Made by a program: the position numbers and the translations under genes
The notes under the pieces: generated by a model
Database searches by the model: none
What the model saw: only the letters and a program-made list of their open reading frames with translations
What the model was told of the DNA's origin: nothing
Part shown: positions 1-9,300 of the stretch, in pieces
Position numbering within the stretch: the stretch's first letter is position 1
Layout of the letters: every line of letters begins with the position of its first letter
Source: Sinonovacula constricta
Lineage: Eukaryota > Mollusca > Bivalvia > Cardiida > Solecurtidae
NCBI GenBank assembly: GCA_007844125.1
Contig: CM017555.1
Coordinates: 19,650,585 to 19,714,584, forward strand
Direction of reading: 5' to 3'
Length of the DNA: 64,000 nt

Positions 1-1168
1 TCATATTATTGTAAAATATTAAAACAGCTTAGAAATGCTATAGTTGCCATAGTTGCTGCCCTGTGTTGCTGTCAATATTAAATCTCAAGCATTTATTTCA
101 GCACAATTCTGATTTAATTCTGTTAAAGTATTAAATTTAAGCTGGTTGTTTTTGCATTTATAAACTGAGAAGTTTAAGACTGGGGTTTTCTTGTACACTG
201 GTATGCTTTGTTGTATTGGAGTCATGTCTCTTTGTTGGTCATTCAGCGCGTCTGATGATCAGGTAAGATGTATCTGCACTATATTTCTTGGCTATTGTTT
301 GGAAGATTTTGATGAAACTTTACAGACTGGTAAGTATCAAGCCAAGTTGCCCGTACTTTTGGCCCAACTTATCCCGCTTGATTTTACAAGAGTTATGGTC
401 CTTAGTTTAATTTATGGTAACATTAATTGTGGGAAAGCTGTATCTGAGGGGTATATTTCATCTTAAATGGAAGTTCTTGTTGATTTTGTTGAATTGTGAT
501 TGCTTCTAGACCAAGAAGAAATTGGAGATTTGGGTTGTATTGCTTTTTTGCAATAATATTATTTTTTACTTTCTTAGCTAACCAGAGCTTATATAATGTT
601 CACGGTGAGCCATTGTGATGGTCTCAGGGTTTGGGGCATTTTCCTTAAATAGCTACATCGGAAACCTTTGGAAAATGTCCTGTCCGAAATCATAAGAGCT
701 GAAGCTTTGGCCATTTTTCATTTTATGTAATATAGCAAAATAAAATTGAAAATGTTCTTTTCAGAAACTTCACATGTAAGAGTAGTTCTCTATCAGGTAT
801 GGTCAAAGAGATTTGATCATTCAAAAAATATGACTGCCTTTCTAATATATCTGGCCATGTAGAAAAAATTGCTAAATATTACTTTATTTCTTGTGAAATT
901 ATTGATGTTTTTGAGATTAAACAGTTTAAGCTTTTCAGTTGTTGACCGTAATATACTGCAATAAGATATCTTATACCTGGTACAACTGGTATGCAGTCTA
1001 CTTACTTATAAATATTGTAAATATATAAAAAAAAAAAATTGTAACTTTTGAATTTTTCTAATCAGTGTGTTTTGAAAAAAAATCTGCTGAACATAATGGG
1101 TCCCTCGATATATTACATTGAAATTTATTTTAGATAAATACAATTAAAGATGCAAGGGTAACTTTTAC
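1..1168. other. AT-rich flank, no confident gene
   Basis: I see no confident exon here. An open + strand stretch at 191-466 contains an acceptor-like CATTCAG (241-247) and a donor-like CAGGTAAGATG (260-270) only 16 bases apart, but no conserved protein. On the - strand, TTATTGCAG near 962 followed by a few open codons, a stop and an AATAAA near 887 could be the last exon of the - strand gene that starts at 4.4 kb. That is speculative. Confidence 0.3.
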
Positions 1169-1695
1169 ATATCCCACACCAAAACCGCAAGCTTAAATAA
1201 GCTTGCGGCAAGTTTGCGACAAGATTGCGGTAAGATTGCAACCAAGCGTGTTGCAATCTTATTTAAGCTTGCGGTAAGATTGCGATAAGAAAGCCGCAAT
1301 CTTAAAATTAAGCTTGCAAGGTTGCGATAGGAACCATTACAATCTTGATTGCTTGCTTGACTGCTCGCTTGCAAGCTTGTGCAATCATGCCAAGCGAGCG
1401 GTTTGGCTTGCTTAAAAGCTCGCTTGCACGCTTGGCAAGCTTGCAAGTTTGCGATAGGAACCATTACGATCTTAATTGCTCGCTTGCAAGCTTGCGCAAT
1501 CATGCCAAGCGAGCGATTTGGCTCGCTTAGAAGCTCGCTTGCAAGGTTGCGATAGGAACCTTTACGAGCTTGATTGCTCGCTTGCAAGCTTGCGCAATCA
1601 TGCCAAGTAAGCGGCTTGACTCGCTTGCTCACTTATCCCATGCGTGCGGTTTGGCACGCTTGCAAGCTTGTGCTATCATTCCAAGCTTGTGGGTT
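1169..1695. repeat. Palindromic TTGCAAGC-rich repeat block (left copy)
   Basis: This block of about 520 bp is built from variants of GCTTGCAAGC, CTTGCGATAAG and CATGCCAAGCGAGCG, many of them self-complementary, so both strands look alike. It opens with the 17-mer ATATCCCACACCAAAAC at 1169-1185. The exact inverted copy of that 17-mer closes a similar block at 6142-6158. Direct internal repeats (for example GCAATCATGCCAAGCGAGCG at about 1380 and 1496) show local duplication. The open frames across it are products of the repeat. It probably belongs to a MITE or foldback family. Confidence 0.7.
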
Positions 1696-2214
1696 GTTTT
1701 TTTCTTTGCTTGATCAAATCCGTTGAGTGGCTAAGGTTGTGGCTAGATTGACATAAATAAAATCACTAGATAACATTTGTGGTTTTCACTTAAAAATCTG
1801 ATGCAACAAAAAATTTACAGGGAAAATAACACAACAGAAAGATACTAAATATATTCCACTTTAATTAAAGACAATGGCAAAAAACACAAAGAAGAAGTGG
1901 TCATTTATTAAAGGAAACAACTAAAAGATGCTTATCAATTAATTTATATTCTTAACCCATAGCTCGCTAAGCACTTATTATTAATATGAGAAAGCATGAC
2001 AAGCCATTTTTGGGGGTCTAGCAAATAGGATTTTAAATGATTAAATCAAACTTAAGCATCAATTTATTTATCATTAAGAATAAAATACATACAATGCACT
2101 CAAGAAATAGTACCACAGGTATTGTGTTCAAAAAAAGTTCATAGTCAGTTCTTGTTGATTTCTCAGATGACAACTCTAGTTCAGCTTGAGGGAATCTTGC
2201 ATCCTTCCTCTTAC

Positions 2215-4383
2215 CTGCACAGCAAATGTATTTTTTCTCCAATTACGTCTGAAAAAGAAAAAAAATCCAACATTCTGCATTATTTAATTTTTTTTTTCCT
2301 TACCTGATTTTTTATTTAGCAATGAAAGATTTATTTAGTGTGTAAGGGTCTTGTGTTATTTGTACCACACAAACACCTAATGATTTTTCAGTCAAATTTT
2401 GATGCAGAGTAAGTGTTCAAAGATTGAAAGAAATAGATTGGAAATTTTACAAAAAACAAGGAAACAAACAAAAAACCTTATTAGATGCTGACACAAACTT
2501 TAACAGCTTTGGTCATGATGCAAACTTGCCTATTCTTTAAAACAGCAATTTGAAAACAGCAACAGGAGCTATAGGCAAAAGCACCCCCATATTTTATATG
2601 TTTAAAGCCTGGGCTGAGAAATGCTGAACTAACTAAAAAGTAAAGCTTAACAAAATACTATCTTGGTTATTTTATAAGCATTAATATGCACAAAGGGGTA
2701 AAAGTAAAACACCAGACCTGGTAGTGCAATCTGTAGAGTGCCGGCTCCTGGTACTAGAGGCATTGGGTTCAGTCTGGGCTGCAACATACCGAAGTCATGT
2801 TAAATGGTAGTGTTATTGCTCCCTTGCTAATACTCAAGCAAATATACAGCTAGTTCTATGACTAGTCAGTCAGGTGTCAGGATAATATGACTGGGTGTAT
2901 CATGCCAGGTGTTTATGGCATGCTAAAATCAGTAAAAACAGCTTTATATTGGCTTCAATTGAACACTGTCTTCAAATAAATTGTTGGTGGTTTGATTGTT
3001 TATTAGGTTTATTGAGCCACCAACAGTAGTACTGGTATTTCAGTTATCTGGAGACAGTGTTCACTTGAAGCAGATATAGTGCTGCCTTCACTGTGTATAG
3101 CATACCATGAACAAATAACATGATACCACATCCAGTCATATTATCCTGACACCAGGCCAACCATAAACACACAGATAAATAAAAAGCCAGTAAATTTAAA
3201 ATGTATGGGTATTACAGCAAGATTTTTTTTATTAATGTTAGTGAATACAGAGAACAAAGGAAATTGAAATGTAAAATATACCAACTAATTTTAATATTAT
3301 AATATTGCAATCAAAATAGGGGCGCCCATGGCTGAGCGGTTAGAATCGCTGACTTGAAGCTCCTCAGCCCCTCACCGCGTGGGTTCGAGTCCTAGTCGGG
3401 GTGAGAACTTCCATGTAGGGAGGTTTTCCTCCACCAATAATTAGCTGGACGTCGCCAATATGGCCGTAAATGTGTCCGTACGATGTAACAAAAAATCAAA
3501 CAAAATCAAAACAACATATGATTTCCCAAAAATGACATCTTCATGTACCAACAGCTGTGCCATGCAATTAATAATAAACATGGTAGTGCTAAAAGGTAGC
3601 AAATGCATTAATACAAGAACTGGAACAAATGGTCAAAATGTTACATAGTTATCTAAGTACCTTTTGTCTGTCATGCATGCGTTGCTCTTCACTGACCTCC
3701 TTATTGACATCCGTCTGCATCTCCGATTCTTTTTTTGTTCACTTGCATCTGGCTGTTTCAAACTATTACAGAAAATAAAATACTTTACATGAGTGGCAAT
3801 TCCATACTAGCAAACATAGTTATGTATGTGTTCAATCATCATGTACAAGTTATCTTGGATATCTCTATTACCGGTGACCTAAATTTATTTTTTTAACACA
3901 ACAATGTAATCAACAACAAAAAATATTGTGTAGCCACTTGAAACCGTTTTATGTGCCTTTATTCCTATAGTATGGAATGTATCCATGTGTAATGTCCGGT
4001 AACTGGATATTACCGTTAATAGGGTCACTCTAAAATAAACAATATTACAAAAATGTCTTACGTTTGAACTTGTTAGAACCGTATCAACTCTAACTGAAGC
4101 ATAAATTAAATATACAGTAGAAAACACATGTTTATGGAAAAGTCAACGGTTTCAGAAAACGTTTGTGATAAGAAAAAACTAAGGTGAAATGTCGGAACTG
4201 AAAAAAATGGCGAAAATATTTAACACGTTAATATTGCATTCTAAACCGTTAATGTACTAAACTTACTACGTTCAGAAAACCTGATTTAAAATGTGGTGCT
4301 TCTTTTACTTGTTTAAGTAGATCAATGTCTCACCTCTGCTTAGTAGTCCAGTGAAGGAAAGTCATTTTTTTCATCTTTTTCAT
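2215..4383 (-). CDS. Unrecognised basic protein, 5' part, three exons (4383-4334, 3762-3661, 2248-2215)
   Basis: Three - strand segments join in one open frame with good splice sites. Exon 1 starts at the ATG at 4383 and ends CAGAG|GTGAG at 4334 (phase 2). Exon 2 follows TGTAATAG and ends AAAAG|GTACTT at 3661 (phase 2). Exon 3 follows TTTTTTTTCTTTTTCAG and ends CAG|GTAAGAGG at 2215 (phase 0). Joined, they give 62 residues, rich in Arg and Lys, including NRRCRRMSIRRSVK and RRNWRKN. I recognise no family; the basic run could be a nuclear or nucleic-acid-binding tail. The 3' end is not resolved: more exons may lie below 2215 or outside the window. If the last donor is not used, translation stops within 13 codons. 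The start lies just inside a CpG-containing promoter, which supports a real transcript. An upstream ATG (4397) opens only a very short uORF. Confidence 0.42.
2714..3009 (+). repeat. tRNA-derived SINE, family A, + copy
   Basis: The head is tRNA-like: CCTGGTAGTGCAATCTGTAG (A-box-like), then GGGTTCAGTC (B-box-like). The body has the family landmarks GCAACATACC, GGATAATATGACTGGGTGT, GCCAGGTGTTTATGGCATGC and ACACTGTCTTCAAATAA. The same order occurs at 20068, 39594 and 45650. It is followed directly by an inverted copy. Confidence 0.75.
3010..3165 (-). repeat. SINE family A, inverted 3' part
   Basis: This is the reverse complement of the 3' half of family A: CACCAACAGTAGTACTGGTATTTCAG, GGAGACAGTGTTCACTTGAAG, then CATTATCCTGACACC-like sequence. 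It abuts the + copy tail to tail, so the pair could fold into a hairpin in RNA. Confidence 0.7.
3319..3512 (+). repeat. tRNA-derived SINE, family B, best-preserved copy
   Basis: The head resembles a class II (Leu/Ser-like) tRNA: GGGGCGCCCATGGCTGAGCG (A box GGCTGAGCGGTTA), then GGGTTCGAGTCC (B box). The shared family body follows: GTGAGAACTTCCATGTAGGG, TCCTCCACCAATAATTAGCT, GGACGTCGCCAATATGGCCG, and an A-rich tail of CAAAA units. It is not a functional tRNA gene because the body runs on past the B box into a tail shared by about ten copies in this window. Confidence 0.8.
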
Positions 4384-4394
4384 CACATTTTTTG

Positions 4395-4548
4395 CATTTC
4401 GTTGAAAATTGGCGCGGCCGGAAGTGTAGACTGCGCATGTGCTATTGTAAATCGGGACCGCTCGGCGATTTTTTCGGTTATTTTCCGAAAGTTACGATTT
4501 ACTTTTACTAAAACACCGTAAAAGCGACTTTTAAACTTTTATTATTAA
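4395..4548. promoter_or_regulatory. Probable (bidirectional?) promoter with ETS and NRF-1-like sites
   Basis: This is a short CpG-bearing stretch in otherwise AT-rich DNA. It holds CCGGAAGTG (4418-4426, ETS consensus) and CTGCGCATGTGC (4431-4442, close to the NRF-1 palindrome), with no TATA box. The - strand first exon begins immediately to the left. To the right, an ATG at 4549 is followed by a clean donor (AATAAA|GTAAGAG) at 4576. The layout fits a divergent housekeeping promoter for the - strand gene and possibly OXR1. Transcription start sites cannot be set from sequence alone. Confidence 0.55.
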
Positions 4549-4575
4549 ATGGTGTTTATGCACATTCCCAATAAA
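4549..4575 (+). other. Possible first exon of the OXR1 unit (phase does not fit)
   Basis: ATG at 4549 opens nine codons (MVFMHIPNK) and ends at a good donor, AAA|GTAAGAG, in phase 0. The next OXR1 exon I can prove (6277) needs phase 1, and a direct join gives a stop after three codons. So this is either a non-coding leader exon, or another small exon lies between 4576 and 6276, or the exon belongs to something else. Confidence 0.3.
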
Positions 4576-5279
4576 GTAAGAGTGGTTTTAACATGATACT
4601 CTACTGTCTGTTCTGTTATTTTGTTGTCATATTAGATATTAGACTGTAGATCTACTTGACCAGGTTTTCGAAAGACAACAACAAAAAGTTATTAAAAAAC
4701 TGACATCTTTGGAATGAGATCAAAAAATAAATATTGTACTGAGCTATTATTACCAAATCTTTTGTAGCTGTCTTTAATAATAACATAGCTTAAAATTGCT
4801 TTTGTGATCAGTCAGATCAAGGTCACTGTAACTCATAACAGCAATTTGCTTTCCATGTCTACTCAGGATTTAGATAGATATCAAATTTGGAAGTTAACTT
4901 GTTTATGGGATGCCAAAGTATGGGATTGTTTTTGTTGTCAATTAGTTTGAAGTACTGAGTCACTGTTACTAAATACATTTTATTTTGTTTATGTTGATTA
5001 TCTTTTTTTTTTTTTGAGGATTAATCAGATTAAGTAGTTAACTATCTCATGGGAAGAATATGTCTGGAATTGCTTTAGGGATCAATTGTTGTCAAGTTAT
5101 TAAATATATTTTTGGATTTTCTATAAATAACTCAAGATGGGAGTAAGGTATCATTACCAAATTACTTTCTAGGGAGAGTAAATCTGGGACTGTTTTGTAT
5201 AGGATTGTGTGATTTCTGTTAAATAATAAATAATGACAAAATAAAATTTAAAAAAAAATTGGCAGTTAGTATTTAGAGC

Positions 5280-5720
5280 TTTTTTATGTCACATTCTGGT
5301 AAGCTTTTTTCAACCAACTGTCCATCTAGCTGCATTAACAATTTGCTCGTAAACACTTTAAAGGCTACCATTTTGATCCAATCTTAACCAACACTGGTGG
5401 TCAGAATGTCATTAAATGTTTGTCTGTATGAAATCTTGGATGAGTTAATAAATAGGTCACATGGTCAAAAAGTAGGTGACTTGGTCAGATCTATAAAAAC
5501 CTTGAGAACACATTAAAAGACTTTTTTTGGGCCTAATCTTCACAGAACTTGACCAGAATCTTTGTTTGCAATAAATTTTGATGTGTAACTGTAGGCAAAG
5601 ATTTGCTTCAACATAACTTGTAATCACTAGAATCCAAGGCACAGTTGTGAACATTTAGTCTTGTGATTAAATTTTAAAGCCAGTGTCCTCAGGTGAGCGA
5701 TACAGGGCCATCATAGCTTT
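5280..5720 (+). repeat. Fragment of the GCTCACCTGA/TCAGGTGAGC bivalve repeat
   Basis: This is a diverged copy of the element described at 16926-18183. It contains 'caaccaactgtccatc', 'tcagaatgtcattaaatgtt', 'gaaatcttggatgagttaat', 'aggtcacatggtcaaaaag', and the right end TCAGGTGAGCGATACAGGG at about 5688-5710, followed by 'ccatcatagctttcttgct'. The left terminus is not preserved. Confidence 0.65.
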
Positions 5721-5877
5721 CTTGCTGTATATCTGCAAGTGGAACTGGTCATGCTGGTCAAGTTCTCTTTCAAATGTTATTTCTTTAAAGAAATACAAAA
5801 TAAATTTCTTAATGTCTTGGAATAATTTTATGCTTGCAAGACCACAACCTATCCACAATCCTAATAATAATTAGTTT

Positions 5878-6158
5878 TAAGCTTGCAAGATCGCAAGCTT
5901 CTTGCAATCTTCAGTGGAATATAAGATTGCAAGCTTGCAAGACCGCAAGCTTCTCGCAATCTTAATGGTATTTAAGATTGCGAGAAGTGTGCGAACAAAA
6001 CCTAACCGCAACCTTAATTTCTATGCAAGCGAGCATGCTCGCATCCGCGACCATAATATTTAAGAATTGCAATCTTATTAAGATTGCGACAAGCTTGCGC
6101 AAACTTGTCGCAAACTTGTGACGAGCTTGTCGCAAGCAAGCGTTTTGGTGTGGGATAT
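5878..6158. repeat. Palindromic TTGCAAGC-rich repeat block (right copy)
   Basis: The block repeats AAGCTTGCAAGATCGCAAGC, GATTGCGAGAAGTGTGCG and similar units in both orientations and ends with GTTTTGGTGTGGGATAT (6142-6158), the exact inverse of the start of the block at 1169. It lies in the upstream region of OXR1, about 120 bp before the 6277 exon. Confidence 0.7.
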
Positions 6159-6276
6159 TTCAGAAATAGGGTTCCTTAAAATAAAATGCTACAAAAATGT
6201 CATAAGTACAAACTCTTAAACTAAGTTTTTCTTTCTTAACAGTGACCTGTGTATGTTCATGTATTATTAATTTCAG

Positions 6277-6330
6277 ACAAACCACTGAAGAAAACATTTA
6301 AAGATAGATTCAATAACCATAAACAGGAAG
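6277..6330 (+). CDS. OXR1: OXR1 exon a (N-terminal, phase 1-1)
   Basis: The acceptor is TATTAATTTCAG and the donor GGAAG|GTAAAAT. The 54-nt exon reads KPLKKTFKDRFNNHKQE in phase 1. It joins the next exon to give HKQEEKHPTAKFYLDD, similar to the segment before LysM in animal OXR1. No in-frame ATG is present, so the start codon lies in an unidentified upstream exon. Confidence 0.75.
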
Positions 6331-9300
6331 GTAAAATAATTGTTTTAAATGTGACTAGTAGTTCCTATGAAGTGTACTGATATTCCTTCCATTTCTTGTC
6401 ATCCCTCTTCTTTTGTATGTTAAATTCTCCAATTACTGTATTTATGCTAATTGAAGTGCTTGCCAAATTGACCCCCCCCCATCTGGTCTAGTGACAATTT
6501 TGCTTTCACCCCAGGGTGCTTCAATTGGAATAAAGATGGTACTAAATATAAAAATAAAAAAAACATTTAACTTGTCTTTATTCACATACAGCTAGTATTT
6601 AATGATAATGTAACACAATATGTATTGATTTTTATTCCAGTTGGTCTTGTTTTATGGATAAATCTTAATTTTTGTAATTTTTAAATCTTTTAAACCTATC
6701 AATTTTTCATTAAGTTGGTCATTTGAAATGAATATATAAGTTTTTCATAAATGACCCATTGTTTGACAAATATTTGAGAGAATAAGACACTTTATCAATA
6801 CCTTAACATTTTAGATGCCTAGTAAAGTATTTTTTATCTTGCAATGAAATGTTGCTATATTCCTTCTATACTTTGTATATATGGTTCTTAACCAGTAAAA
6901 TATTGTTGTTTGCATATCAAATCTGTTTATATGTGAAAAAGTGTTTTGTCTTCCTCCTTTAGTTTCTTTAAATGTGTAATGGTAATTACCAAAATTCTGT
7001 ATAAAATGAAAAAAACAACATCCACTTTCCAAACGTGTTCTGTCTTCTAACCATGTAACAAATAATTTAAATGAATAAGTAAATATTATTTATCCTACTT
7101 TCACCCAACTAGAGGATATAATTAATTCTCTTTCTATTAGGAAACAAGTAGATATTTCTTTCTTTTACTGAGCAAGTAGATGTTACCTCCCATTCCTTTA
7201 GTGAGCAAGTTGATTTCCTACCCTTTCTATTACTAAACAGACAGATATAATTTTTATTTCAATGTCTGAACCAGCAGTTATTACTTCCCTTTCTATTTCT
7301 CAACAATTACATTTTATTTCCTCCTTTTTACTGCAGAAATTTTATTAATCTTTCCTTAAAAAAGCCCTGTTACAATATAACAATAAAACTAGAATAGTTA
7401 ATGTCTATGTGCAATAAATTTGGCATACATTGTAGTACATCGAATCCATCGAAACGGTCTGTGTATCTACACAATATGTGATATATGCCAGTATATGGCT
7501 TATATGTTCCACACACGTGAGTCATACATTGAAGGTATGTTTTCTGATGATGTACATTCACACATGTTACTTGAAAGTTACTCATGTATTGAAATATGTC
7601 AAGACAATCACCAATATATTAGAAACCTAATTCTATCTTATGAGTAACTTTCTTATAACCTATGTGCAATGTATTTGACATCGTTTTAAGAAATTTACAG
7701 ACCTCTTCTCTATTTAAGCCATAATATTAACAATTGCTTTTCTTAACATAGGAGTCTGCTATAACTTGCCAACCGCTATGCCTTTTACCAACAAAACTTT
7801 GTTGGTGATATGACCATTAAAAACTATCCTTAAACTTCCTTTTTTTCAAGGTAGTTTGTTAAGTGAATTTGAAATTTCTGCAGTTTACTCTTCATGTCAC
7901 TTTGTGTTTTATTAAAAATTAAAAATAAGCTTCTTATGGATGTACTGATTAACAAGTTTATTTTGTATAAGCTGTGCAAGTTTGCAATCAAAAGGTTTAA
8001 GAGAATGTAATGTATAACACCTTTTACATATTTTTGACAATAACAATCTAAAAATGTGTCACATACAAAAATGTGTCACATACACATTGACAATCTAAAC
8101 AAAATTACTATGCCTTGTTTTATCTACCTTGTTATTATAGAAGTTACATAAATAAATGCATAATTTTCCTATGTATGACGGAAAATTATTGTTTTTTTTT
8201 TTTGGTTGTTTCAAGTTTGTAACACAAAATAAACAATAAATTTCTTTGCATTACATTTCTGAAATAGCATTCTTTTTATTCAGCAACATCAAGATCCAGT
8301 TTTAAATTTCCATCAAATTTTATATAAAGCAAATATTTTTTGTTCTCTTTTATTAGTAATACAAGAGTGAAGACTTGTTCTTCCCTTACAATATAATCAT
8401 ATCAGAACATAAAATCCCTGACTGTCCAACTAAATTAATCTATTGGTTTATTTGTTATATCCAATTCCAACAAAATTTATTGTTCTCTTTACTGAATTGA
8501 ATTAAATGTAAACGAGATAATATGGTGCTTATGTAAATCTGACCAGATGATGGTTAAATTAGGCAAAAATTATCCCACAAAGCCATAATGATTGTCTAAT
8601 AAAAGTCACATTTACTGTAATAAAATCCACACAAGTATTCATACAATAGATTAGAGACATTTCAAGTCAGGCCAGATTTTTCAGGTTGCAACAGTAAAGT
8701 TTTATTGCTCTTTGTTTCATGTCTCATCTAAGTGTTTCAATTCTTACTTTACATTTACCTTTCTTAAATCTACTTATGGAGAGTGCATGTGGCCAGACAG
8801 TTAAAGTTGCTGATTTGTAACTCCTTGGCCCCCCACAGCGTGAGTTTGAGTCAGAGTTAGGATGAGAACTTTCATGTATGGAGGCTTCCAGCTAGCTGGT
8901 GCTGCTGCAGTGGATTCTGCCAACACAAGTCTGATATCTTCCTCCACCAGTACTTAACAGGACCTCACCGATATGACCTCAATTGTGTAAGTGCAACAAG
9001 ACAATAACACAAAAAACAAAGGAATATAATGTTGGAACTCTTATAGAAACAATGTCGTACAATCCTATTACAATGGAAGACTTTGACAAATCCTTAATTT
9101 TGGAAGACTTAAACACTAACCCCTAAGTAACTGATTTTGTTTTGAAGAAAACCTAGTCTCAGGTTCTATTGTAAAAAATCTACGTCTAAGAGCTTTTATT
9201 TTGGTAATTTCCCAAGTGGGTGTCAGAATTGTATAAGAAGACATTCAGTATCTTTTGAATGAATTTAATACACACTTGCTTTATAGCTAGGGAATAAAAG

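Noticed and set aside
2033..2242. Open frame on the - strand ending in a hydrophobic stretch (TIPVVLFLECIVCILFLMIN)
   Set aside because: It could be a tail-anchor-like terminal exon, but no upstream exon joins it in phase through an acceptor at CTGTGCAG; the same site works better as a donor.
3319..3395. Possible tRNA-Leu/Ser gene
   Set aside because: The same head plus body recurs at many sites in the window with a common tail, so it is a SINE.
3661..3762. Alternative start MQTDVNKEVSEEQRMHDRQK on the - strand
   Set aside because: It looks protein-like, but the frame meets a stop on joining to 2248-2215, whereas the frame from exon 1 stays open through all three exons. Not fully excluded.
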